From Gemmatimonadota bacterium (lineage in GTDB: Bacteria; Gemmatimonadota; Gemmatimonadetes; Gemmatimonadales; Gemmatimonadaceae): DNA of 64,000 nucleotides. Numbering within the stretch: position 1 is the first letter of the stretch; each line of letters begins with the position of its first letter. A program made the translations under genes and the position numbers. The DNA lies in the NCBI GenBank assembly GCA_026387935.1, contig JAPLKU010000014.1:1-64000 (forward strand), written 5' to 3'. Of this stretch, positions 8,527-16,065 are shown piece after piece. Under the pieces are notes generated by a model. That model did not search any database, was not told where the DNA came from, and saw only the letters and a program-made list of their open reading frames with translations.

Positions 8527-9966
8527 ATGGTCCGCGTCCGCTTTGCCCCATCCCCCACCGGCTATCTCCACGTGGGTGGCGCGCGCACCGCGCTCTTCAA
8601 CTGGCTCTACGCCCGCAAGCTCGGCGGCCAGTTTCTGCTCCGTATCGAAGACACGGACAAGGCGCGCAGCACCGACGAGTCCACGCGCGCCATTTACCAT
8701 GGCCTGACTTGGCTCGGACTCACCTGGGAAGAAGACGTCGTCCACCAGGGAGCCAACGTCGCCCGGCACCAGCGCGACGCACACGCCCTGCTCGAGTCCG
8801 GCGCGGCGTATCGCTGCTTCTGTACGTCGGCCGAGCTCGACGCCCGCCGTGCCGATGCGGAATCGCGAAAGGAATCGTTTCGCTACGACCGGCGCTGCGA
8901 TCTGCTCGACGCGGCCGAGGTTGAACAGCGCGCAGCCGCAGGAGCTCCGCATACGATTCGCTTCCGCGTGCCTGACGGTCACACGGCCTGGACCGATATG
9001 GTGCATGGCGAAATCAGCTTTCCCAACAAGGACATTGACGACCTCGTCATTCTCCGCTCAGACGGGACGCCGATCTACAACCTCGCGGTGGTCTCCGACG
9101 ATATCGACATGCGCATCACGCATGTGCTGCGCGGCGAGGACCACATTTCCAACACGCCAAAGCAGATTCTGCTCTACCGCGCCCTCGGCGCGGCACTCCC
9201 GGTGTTCGCGCACTTTCCCAATGTGCTCGGCACCGACGGCAAGAAACTCTCGAAGCGCCACGGGGCGACGGCCGTGGGCGACTATGAAGGACTCGGCATC
9301 ATGCCCGAGGCGATGTGCAACTTCCTTGCCCTGCTTGGCTGGAGCCCGGGCGGCGACCGCGAGGTGATGACGCAGGCCGAGATGATTTCGCTCTTCAGCG
9401 AGGAGGGACTGCTCGCGAAGGCATCGGTGTTCGACATGAAGAAGCTGGAGTGGATGAATGCCCAGCATCTCATGCACATGCCGATGGAGGTGCTGACGCC
9501 GCGCGTGGTTGACGCCATCGTGGCCACGGGCGTCGCGACCGCCGTGGAACTCTCGGCCAACGAGGCGTGGGTATGCACGTTGATCGAGTTGCTCCGCGTC
9601 CGCGCGCGAACCATTGACGACCTCGCGAAGCAGTCCGCACCGTATTTCGGTGCGACGGTCACGTTCGACGCCGATGCCGTGGCCAAGCAATGGAAGGACG
9701 CCTCGCTCACGCGGAAACTCCTCGGCGGCGCGCGCGCGGCGCTCGAGGCACTTCCCACCTGGGACGCTGCCGCAATGGAACTCGCACTCCGCGGCCTGGC
9801 CGAAGCCGAAGGGCTTGGCGCCGGCAAGGTGATGCAGCCACTCCGTGTCGTACTCCTTGGCGTCGCAGCGAGCCCGGGCATGTTTGATGTGCTCCTGCTC
9901 CTCGGACGCGACCGGTCGCTGGCGCGGATCGACGCGGCGCTCACGCACCCGCATCTCGCCGCATAG
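8527..9966 (+). CDS. gltX: Glutamyl-tRNA synthetase
   Basis: This 479-residue class I synthetase charges tRNA-Glu (and possibly tRNA-Gln). The HIGH-type motif is PSPTGYLHVGG (9-18) and the KMSKS-type motif is KKLSKRHG (239-246). A zinc-binding set C97, C99, Y120, C124 is present, as in the zinc-containing GluRS branch. FAPSPTG at the N-terminus and the internal LRGEDHISNTPKQ are diagnostic. Length is normal. It lies 18 bases upstream of the LexA-like gene and is probably co-transcribed with it. No clear Shine-Dalgarno is seen, but the start is fixed by homology. A separate glnS is not in the window, so whether the enzyme is discriminating cannot be told here. Confidence 0.96.
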   Translation: MVRVRFAPSPTGYLHVGGARTALFNWLYARKLGGQFLLRIEDTDKARSTDESTRAIYHGLTWLGLTWEEDVVHQGANVARHQRDAHALLESGAAYRCFCTSAELDARRADAESRKESFRYDRRCDLLDAAEVEQRAAAGAPHTIRFRVPDGHTAWTDMVHGEISFPNKDIDDLVILRSDGTPIYNLAVVSDDIDMRITHVLRGEDHISNTPKQILLYRALGAALPVFAHFPNVLGTDGKKLSKRHGATAVGDYEGLGIMPEAMCNFLALLGWSPGGDREVMTQAEMISLFSEEGLLAKASVFDMKKLEWMNAQHLMHMPMEVLTPRVVDAIVATGVATAVELSANEAWVCTLIELLRVRARTIDDLAKQSAPYFGATVTFDADAVAKQWKDASLTRKLLGGARAALEALPTWDAAAMELALRGLAEAEGLGAGKVMQPLRVVLLGVAASPGMFDVLLLLGRDRSLARIDAALTHPHLAA

Positions 9967-9983
9967 CGCGGAAGAGCACTCCC

Positions 9984-10613
9984 ATGACTGCGCCGCGCGA
10001 ACCGCTCACCAGAATCGAGGAGGAGATGTACCAGTTCCTCCTCGACTTTCTCGCGGAACACACCTATCAGCCAAGTGTGCGCGAAATCGGAAAGGCGCTG
10101 AAGATCCCAAGCACAAAATCAGTCGCCGACATGCTCGACTCGCTCGAGACAAAAGGCTACGTCCGCAAGCAGCATGGCCGGTCACGCGGCGTGTCGCTCG
10201 TCGGCTTCGCCTGGACCATGGGCACGATGCCGGTGCCCCTACTCGGGCTGAATCCGTCCACCGGCGTCCTCGACGTGGATGACCATGTGACGCTCGACCG
10301 GCGCCTCGTCGTCGCCCCCGATGCCTTCCTGGTGCGCGCGCTGCCGCATGGCGCGCCCGAACATGGTATTCTCGAGAATGACCTCGTGTTGGTGCACCCG
10401 TCGGCCCGTGCACATGACGGCGACCTGATCGTGGCGCGGGTGGGCGCCGCCCTGCTTGTACGCGCCATGACGCGGCGCGGCGCGACGCTGGTGCTCGACG
10501 CAAGCGGCGCCGGCGACGAAGTGGAGCTCAACTCGACCGACGATTTTGTGGTGCTTGGCGTGGTCGCGGGCGTCATTCGCCCGCCCCGCGGACCGGCTAC
10601 GGAACGATCTTAG
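9984..10613 (+). CDS. LexA homologue without autocleavage residues
   Basis: The 209-residue protein has the full LexA layout. A winged helix (about 8-70) contains PSVREIGKALKIPSTKSV and GYVRKQHGRSRGV. A linker and an S24-type C-terminal domain (about 83-200) with FLVRALP...GILENDLVLVHPS...GDLIVARV follow. Gap-free alignment by eye with E. coli LexA puts Gly123 at catalytic Ser119 and Arg160 at catalytic Lys156. Ser92-Thr93 stands where the Ala84-Gly85 scissile bond lies. The DNA-binding half looks intact. It should therefore be a dimeric repressor that does not respond to RecA by self-cleavage, or one responding to another signal. It follows gltX by 17 bases and overlaps the convergent gene by 17 bases. 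Confidence 0.85.
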   Translation: MTAPREPLTRIEEEMYQFLLDFLAEHTYQPSVREIGKALKIPSTKSVADMLDSLETKGYVRKQHGRSRGVSLVGFAWTMGTMPVPLLGLNPSTGVLDVDDHVTLDRRLVVAPDAFLVRALPHGAPEHGILENDLVLVHPSARAHDGDLIVARVGAALLVRAMTRRGATLVLDASGAGDEVELNSTDDFVVLGVVAGVIRPPRGPATERS

Positions 10614-11469
10614 CCGGCGGCGTTTCCGCCTTCTTGGCGTCGTCGCGTTCCTTCTGCTTCCGCTCGCGAAGCGACTTCACCGCCTTCTGAAAATCGTCGT
10701 CCCGCGCGGCTCGCGCGGCCTGCTCAAGAATTTCACCGCGCATCTGCTGCAGCCGACGATCGTGATCAATCGTCGTCGGATTCCCCTGAATGTTCAGCGG
10801 CAGCAGCGCGAGCAGCGCGGTCGGAATTGAGACCGGACCCAGGCGGATGAACTTCCGGTCAATCCCGTACTTCTGGCCGCCGATCGTCTTGGTCCAATCG
10901 CCCGGATCGCGCCCGCCGTTGGCGCGGCGCATCGAATCAATGAGCGCGGTATAGATCGGCAACATGGCGCTATCCAGGCGCGCCGGCGCCGAAAGCGGCG
11001 CCGTAACGACCGGCGCCGACGGAGCCCAGATCCGCGGATCGGAATAGGACGGGCGCACCCCACGCGTATCTCCTCCGCCGCCCACCAGCGGCCCGCTGCC
11101 TAAATCGCCGGCGGTGCGCGGCGGCCGGTTGGGAATCGGCGGCAACGCCGAAGGAATCTGTATGGGCGCGACAGGTGCCGGCGCCGACGGCGTCGGTGAG
11201 AAGGCCCGATTGTCACCGCCACGGCGCGGAGCTTCTTTCGGTGGCTCGCCACGCGGCAGCTGCAGGAAGCCGATGCGTTCCACGGGAGGCGTGGGCGCCG
11301 AACGCATCATGGAATCGATCCAATCAGCCGGACCGATCGTGAGTTGGACGAGCACGAGCACCGCAACGACGTGCACCATGACCGACGCGACGATCGAACC
11401 CGGTCCGCGAACCGCCGGATCTCGGCGTTCGCCCGGCGTGGAAATCGCGCGACGGCGCTGCTCGCTCAC
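10597..11469 (-). CDS. TonB-like anchored Pro-rich protein (hypothetical)
   Basis: The protein is 290 residues. A short cytoplasmic basic tail is followed by one membrane helix (SIVASVMVHVVAVLVLVQLTIG, about 25-46). Then comes a long Pro/Ala/Gly-rich periplasmic linker (about 60-160) and a charged helical C-terminus (about 240-290). The N-terminal anchor plus Pro-rich linker resembles TonB, but no TonB C-terminal fold is recognisable, so I do not call it TonB. It starts with GTG, 13 bases after the FAH-family gene, and closes the long minus-strand gene train. Its stop overlaps the convergent lexA-like gene. Confidence 0.65.
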   Translation of the reverse strand: MSEQRRRAISTPGERRDPAVRGPGSIVASVMVHVVAVLVLVQLTIGPADWIDSMMRSAPTPPVERIGFLQLPRGEPPKEAPRRGGDNRAFSPTPSAPAPVAPIQIPSALPPIPNRPPRTAGDLGSGPLVGGGGDTRGVRPSYSDPRIWAPSAPVVTAPLSAPARLDSAMLPIYTALIDSMRRANGGRDPGDWTKTIGGQKYGIDRKFIRLGPVSIPTALLALLPLNIQGNPTTIDHDRRLQQMRGEILEQAARAARDDDFQKAVKSLRERKQKERDDAKKAETPPAKIVP

Positions 11470-11482
11470 GCGGTCGCTCTCG

Positions 11483-12097
11483 CTACCGGCCGGCCGCGAC
11501 CGGGCTGCTCACCTTCGACAACCCCACCAACTCGACTTCAACCGTATCGCCCGGCTTCAACTCGGCAACACCTGCCGGCGTGCCGGTGAGAATCAGATCG
11601 CCCGGCTCGAGCGTGATGTATTTGGTGATGTAGACAATCAGCGTTGGAATGGAGAAGGCCATGTCGCCGCCCGTGGCACGCTGCTTCTCCACGCCGTTGT
11701 GCCGCGTCACCACCGTGACCGTGCTGAGGTCGGCGGGTGCCGGCGCTTCGTCGCCGAGCGGCAGGAAGGTGTCGCACCCCTTGGCGCGCGCCCACTGCCC
11801 GTCGTTCTTCTGCCACTCCCGAGCCGACACATCGTTAGCAGCAACGAGACCGCGAATGGCCTTTCGCGCAGTCGCCTCGTCGGCGTGCTTGATTGTCGTG
11901 CCGATCACCACGCCGATTTCACCTTCGAAATCGATGCGGCCGGCGCCAGGCGGCAGTTCAATCGCCACGCCGGCATCAATCACGCAGGACGGCGGCTTGA
12001 GGAACAGCAGCGGTTCCTTGGGCACGTCGCCCCCCATTTCCTTGGCGTGGTCGAGGTAGTTGCGGCCCACGCAGATAATTTTTCCTGGACGTTTCAT
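11483..12097 (-). CDS. Fumarylacetoacetate hydrolase-family enzyme
   Basis: The protein is about 204 residues with the FAH C-terminal-domain fold: IICVGRNYLDHAKEMG at the start, metal-binding DFEGE and a downstream Asp in AANDVSARE, and LILTGTPAGV near the end. This short form (YcgM/FahD1-like) hydrolyses acylpyruvates or decarboxylates oxaloacetate; the exact substrate cannot be inferred. It is a soluble, Mg-dependent enzyme. The ATG at 12097 is chosen over the adjacent GTG at 12100. It begins a few bases after the helicase stop and sits in the same transcript as envelope genes, with no obvious pathway partner. Confidence 0.88.
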   Translation of the reverse strand: MKRPGKIICVGRNYLDHAKEMGGDVPKEPLLFLKPPSCVIDAGVAIELPPGAGRIDFEGEIGVVIGTTIKHADEATARKAIRGLVAANDVSAREWQKNDGQWARAKGCDTFLPLGDEAPAPADLSTVTVVTRHNGVEKQRATGGDMAFSIPTLIVYITKYITLEPGDLILTGTPAGVAELKPGDTVEVELVGLSKVSSPVAAGR

Positions 12098-12106
12098 CAC
12101 TAGAAT

Positions 12107-14773
12107 CTACCCGTGAGTTGAGGTTTCGGTCGCACGATAAAACTTCTCTAATTCAGGCCGCAGTTTGGCCCACGGCCCGTCAATGCGGCGAGCCGGAGGG
12201 AGCCCTGCCAAGAGCGCCGCTCCATATCCCTTACGCACAACCCGGGGGTCACAGATGACGACGGCGCCGCGATCCTCAGTTGAACGGATCAGGCGGCCGA
12301 ACCCCTGTTTGAGCCGGAGTGCGGCGTGGGGCACCATGTAGGTCGCGAAGGCGTCGCCACCGGCGGCCTCGATGGCCTCGCAATGGGCGGCCGTGATGGG
12401 CTCGGACGGCACACGGAACGGAATGCGGGCGAGCAGCAGGCCCCGCAGTGCGCGGCCCGGCACATCCACGCCTTCCCAAAACGAGGCCGTCCCGACCAGC
12501 ACCGCGTCACCATGCGCGCGGAACCGGCGCAGGATGGCATCGCGCGAATCCTCTCCATGCACGAGCAACGGCCAGTCCTTCTCGATTCCCGCAGCGCGGA
12601 GGAGCCGGGCCGCCTCCTTCACGTCGCGGTGACTCGTGAACAGGAGGAACACCCCGCCGCCGGCCGCGCGAATGAGATCGGCCGCGACGCCGGCGACCGC
12701 CTCGACGTGACTTCCCTCACCGGACGAGGGAATGGGCAGGTCCGTGGGAATCGCCAGCACCGCCTGCGTCGCGTAGTCGAAGGGCGAGCCGAGGACTGCC
12801 GTCGTCGGCTCAACATCGTCCTCGTCGAGCCCAAGCCGCCCAGCAATAAACCCGAAGCCGTCGCCGACCGCGAGCGTCGCGCTGGTCACGATGCAGGTTT
12901 CCACTCGGCGGAAGAGATCGTCACGCAGAATCGGCGCGAGGTTCAGTGGCACGCTCGCCACGCCCACATGTCGCGGGCGCTCGCGCCCACCACCGTCTGT
13001 ATCATCGCCAGCGCCGCTGCCGCCGCGCGCTTCGATCCACCGCACCCGCTCGTCAGAATCCGGGCCGGGACGCAGCGCCCCGCGCAGCGCATCACCGGCA
13101 TTCTCGAGTCGCCGCACGGCGCCGCGCAGCTCGCCCAGCACCGTCGCGAGTTCTTCCGCCTTCCGCTCGTCGGTCTCGATACGGTCGCGAACAAGGATCA
13201 GTCCGTCGGACAGCGCGTCGAGCTCCCGCAGCATGTCGTCCAACGCGCGGGTGAGCCCGCCGCGCCAGATCTCGTCGTCGTCAAACTTCCAGGTGAGCCG
13301 CACCTGCGTGTCCGAGCGGCGCGTCATCCACTCGTCAAGCACATCGAAAAGCCGTTCCGTGGTCTGCCGCGCCGCTGCCGTGGCGCCATAGAGTCGCACA
13401 CGCACGAGGTCGAGGCTGGCAGTGGAGAGCAGGTCGTTCGACTGCGCGAGCCGTTGCTCGAGAGTCGGGAGCAATCCCCTCCCCTTTCGCTCGAGCCGGG
13501 ACAGCAACCGCAGGATGCCGCGGCGCGACGCCGTCGAGGCCAAGTGGGCCGACGCCGCATCCTCGAGGTGGTGCCCTTCATCAATGATCAACCGTGCATA
13601 CGACGGCAGCACCGCCGATTCGCTCCAGTTCTGCGATGCGCGCCGTACCGCGAGATCGGCCATCAGCAGGTGGTGGTTCACGACCACGACATCGGCCTCA
13701 GCCGCCGCGCGCCGCGCGGTGAACACGAAGCAGCGATTGAAGTGCGGACAGCGCAGCCGGGTACACAAATCCCCCTCGGCCGCGACTTCATCCCACACGT
13801 CTGGCCGCGGAGCCGACGGCAAGTCGGCGAGCGAGCCGTCCTTGGTGCGCGCGGCCCAGCCATCAATCATTTCCAGATCGGCGCGCGCACCATCGTCGAA
13901 GAGCGACGTGGACGAGGCGCGCGCGTGATCGAGGCGCTGGAGGCAAACGTAGTTGCGCCATCCCTTGAGCAACGCAAATCGCACCGGCTGGTCGGTGAGC
14001 GCCTCTTCGAGAAACGGCAGATCCTTACCGACGAGCTGTTCCTGCAGCGTAATCGTGTTCGTGCTGACAATCGTGCGCTCGCCATTTGCCGCGGCCCAGC
14101 GCAGCGCCGGAATCAGATAGCCGAGCGACTTGCCGACGCCCGTGCCGGCTTCGAGGAGCCCGATGCCGCCCTTCGAATACAGTTCCGCGATGCGCGAGGC
14201 CATCTCGCGCTGACTGGGACGGTCTTCGTAGCGGCCAAGGCTCTTGGCGATCGGGCCATCCGGACCCAGCAGTGCGGCGGTATCGTCCGCGTCGAGCGGC
14301 TTCACGTCCACCGCGCGCGGAACTTCGACGACCACGTACACCCGCTCAGCCGCGTTATCCACGATACCGAACCCGATGCCGTCGTCATGCATCCGCGCGG
14401 CGATATCGAGGTCAGGCCCCGACGGCTCGAGATTGCCCGACGGATGGTTGTGCACGAGCATCTCGCCGCGACGCGCAAAACCCGGAAGCGCAAGGACGCT
14501 GTTCGAGTCGCCACGCGCGACGGCACGCGCGCTCACGATCAGTTCATTCGCGTCCACCTGGCAGGCAAAGCACACTTCGCGCCCACCGGCGAGGGCGATT
14601 GCCGTCTTAATCGCGCGCGCCGCATTCGGCGCAAGTCGCGGCCCCGCGATGGGCGCACCCGCAATGGGCGCACCCGCACGCCCCGCCCCTGCGCCGGATT
14701 TGGCGACGACCGCTGCGCTGGAGTGTGCGACTGGAGGTTTGCCGCCGCGCCCGCTGGGCGCGCCGCTGGTCAC
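12107..14773 (-). CDS. JAMM/MPN domain fused to DinG-type Fe-S helicase
   Basis: The protein is 888 residues. An N-terminal JAB/MPN domain (about 50-155) of the RadC type carries HNHPSGN with H108, H110, S118 and D121, a complete HxH-x7-S-x2-D metal site. The rest (about 185-880) is an XPD/DinG superfamily 2 helicase: Walker A EAGTGVGKS (208-216), four cysteines C277, C337, C342, C348 for a 4Fe-4S cluster, DEGH box (398-401), and motif VI QGFGRLIRS. DinG helicases unwind 5'-3' DNA, R-loops and G4 structures. The JAMM part could cleave an isopeptide or act as a nucleic-acid-linked module as in RadC. The first 45 residues are a Gly/Ala/Pro linker with a GAPIA repeat. The GTG start overlaps the upstream stop (GTGA). 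Confidence 0.9.
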   Translation of the reverse strand: MTSGAPSGRGGKPPVAHSSAAVVAKSGAGAGRAGAPIAGAPIAGPRLAPNAARAIKTAIALAGGREVCFACQVDANELIVSARAVARGDSNSVLALPGFARRGEMLVHNHPSGNLEPSGPDLDIAARMHDDGIGFGIVDNAAERVYVVVEVPRAVDVKPLDADDTAALLGPDGPIAKSLGRYEDRPSQREMASRIAELYSKGGIGLLEAGTGVGKSLGYLIPALRWAAANGERTIVSTNTITLQEQLVGKDLPFLEEALTDQPVRFALLKGWRNYVCLQRLDHARASSTSLFDDGARADLEMIDGWAARTKDGSLADLPSAPRPDVWDEVAAEGDLCTRLRCPHFNRCFVFTARRAAAEADVVVVNHHLLMADLAVRRASQNWSESAVLPSYARLIIDEGHHLEDAASAHLASTASRRGILRLLSRLERKGRGLLPTLEQRLAQSNDLLSTASLDLVRVRLYGATAAARQTTERLFDVLDEWMTRRSDTQVRLTWKFDDDEIWRGGLTRALDDMLRELDALSDGLILVRDRIETDERKAEELATVLGELRGAVRRLENAGDALRGALRPGPDSDERVRWIEARGGSGAGDDTDGGGRERPRHVGVASVPLNLAPILRDDLFRRVETCIVTSATLAVGDGFGFIAGRLGLDEDDVEPTTAVLGSPFDYATQAVLAIPTDLPIPSSGEGSHVEAVAGVAADLIRAAGGGVFLLFTSHRDVKEAARLLRAAGIEKDWPLLVHGEDSRDAILRRFRAHGDAVLVGTASFWEGVDVPGRALRGLLLARIPFRVPSEPITAAHCEAIEAAGGDAFATYMVPHAALRLKQGFGRLIRSTEDRGAVVICDPRVVRKGYGAALLAGLPPARRIDGPWAKLRPELEKFYRATETSTHG

Positions 14774-16065
14774 GTCTTAAGCGGCTTCTTCTTTGCAGCC
14801 GGGAAGAGGACGTTATTGAGGATCAGCCGGTACCCGGGCGAGTTCGGACGCTGCGCCAGATCGGTGGGCGGCGCGCCGATATTGTGCTGCGGATCCTCAG
14901 GATCGTGGCCGCCAAGATAGGTCCACGAGCCTTTCCCGAAATCACCGTGGAGGTACTTCACCCAGGGAGTGCCCTCTTCGTTTGCCAGCACGGTGGCACC
15001 CGGTTTGAGTCTTGCCTTGGCGAACGAGGTGGTGACACCGTAGAAGTCGGGCACGACGTTGCGATGGTTCTGCACGAGCATCGTGTTGACCGGGTCGAAC
15101 TTGGCAGAGAAGTTGAACAGCGTGAAGGTGTTCAGGCTCTGACGACGCGACGCGACGTTCACCTGATGTCCGTCAATGTCACTCATGGCATTGACGCCGG
15201 GATTCATCTCGAGATGGGCCCCCTGAAACGCAAAGGTCTTGCTCCAATCCATCCTGGCGTCTGCATCGGGGTCCATGGGCGTACCGTCCGTAAATGCGGC
15301 GGCGATGTCCACGTTGGCGGCCGCGAGCGCCAGCTCGATGGTTTCGGTGGCGCCGCACATCGCAAAGATAAAGCCGCCCTTTTCCACGAAATTGCGCAGC
15401 CGGCCGGCCACCGCCTTCTTGAGTGCGGGGACATTGGCGTAGCCGTGCTTGGTCGCCGTCGCCATGTCGCGATCGCGCTGTTCGATAAACCAGGGCTGAT
15501 CGCGGAAGCCGAGATAGAGCTTGTTGAACTGCCCGGTAAAATCTTCGTGGAAGAGGTGAATCCAGTCGTACTTCGCGATATCCACGCCGAGGACGTCATC
15601 GTCCCAGATCTGCGTGTATTCGATGCCGGCGTACTTGAGGGCGAGCGTCACCGCGTCGTCCCACGGCGGCGACTTGGGCGGGGAGTAGATCGCGACGCGC
15701 GGCGCTTTTTCGAGCGGAATGGCGTCCATGTTGCTCTTGGCGATTTCCGCGCGGGCAACCGTGATAGCGGCATCGTCGATGATGATGACCGTCACGCCAT
15801 CGAGCTGCGCCTTGCGTCGCATCGCCGGGCTGTCCGGGAGCAGAAAACTTCCCCCGCGATAATTGATCCACCATTCCGCCCGGTCGCCATTCTTGAGCGC
15901 CTGGAAGGTGAGTCCGTACGCGCGCAGGTGATTCTGCTGCGTCTCGTCCATCGGAATCAGCAGGTGCTGCGCAGCCGCTTGCGAAGCGCCAGCAAGCGTG
16001 GCGGCAACGAGGGCAACGGCGAGGATCCGAATCGTGGTGGTCGCGAAGGTCATATGGGTGCGCAT
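14770..16065 (-). CDS. Secreted protein of unknown function (GATase-like)
   Basis: This 431-residue protein has a signal peptide (ILAVALVAATLAGASQAAAQ). The mature part begins HLLIPMDETQQNHLRAYG and includes WWINYRGGSFLLPDS, VTVIIIDDAAI and LRNFVEKGGFIFAMCGATE. I recall relatives in Bacteroidota and Gemmatimonadota under the name asparagine synthetase B; the sequence shows no synthetase motif, so I do not use that name. The EKGGFIF segment resembles the GGFLHIDD strand of the DUF4159 protein nearby, suggesting a related Rossmann-like amidotransferase fold. The start at 16065 overlaps the TPR gene stop (TGATG). The context points to an envelope process. Confidence 0.72.
   Translation of the reverse strand: MRTHMTFATTTIRILAVALVAATLAGASQAAAQHLLIPMDETQQNHLRAYGLTFQALKNGDRAEWWINYRGGSFLLPDSPAMRRKAQLDGVTVIIIDDAAITVARAEIAKSNMDAIPLEKAPRVAIYSPPKSPPWDDAVTLALKYAGIEYTQIWDDDVLGVDIAKYDWIHLFHEDFTGQFNKLYLGFRDQPWFIEQRDRDMATATKHGYANVPALKKAVAGRLRNFVEKGGFIFAMCGATETIELALAAANVDIAAAFTDGTPMDPDADARMDWSKTFAFQGAHLEMNPGVNAMSDIDGHQVNVASRRQSLNTFTLFNFSAKFDPVNTMLVQNHRNVVPDFYGVTTSFAKARLKPGATVLANEEGTPWVKYLHGDFGKGSWTYLGGHDPEDPQHNIGAPPTDLAQRPNSPGYRLILNNVLFPAAKKKPLKT

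Noticed and set aside
12326-14920. An 864-codon open frame on the plus strand opposite the helicase gene
   Set aside because: Its product is rich in Arg, His, Pro and Gly with no recognisable domain, while the minus strand carries full helicase motifs. It is a GC-driven shadow.
14770-16065. Naming the secreted protein asparagine synthetase B
   Set aside because: There is no glutaminase Cys2 N-terminus or ATP-pyrophosphatase SGGxDS motif, and the protein has a signal peptide.
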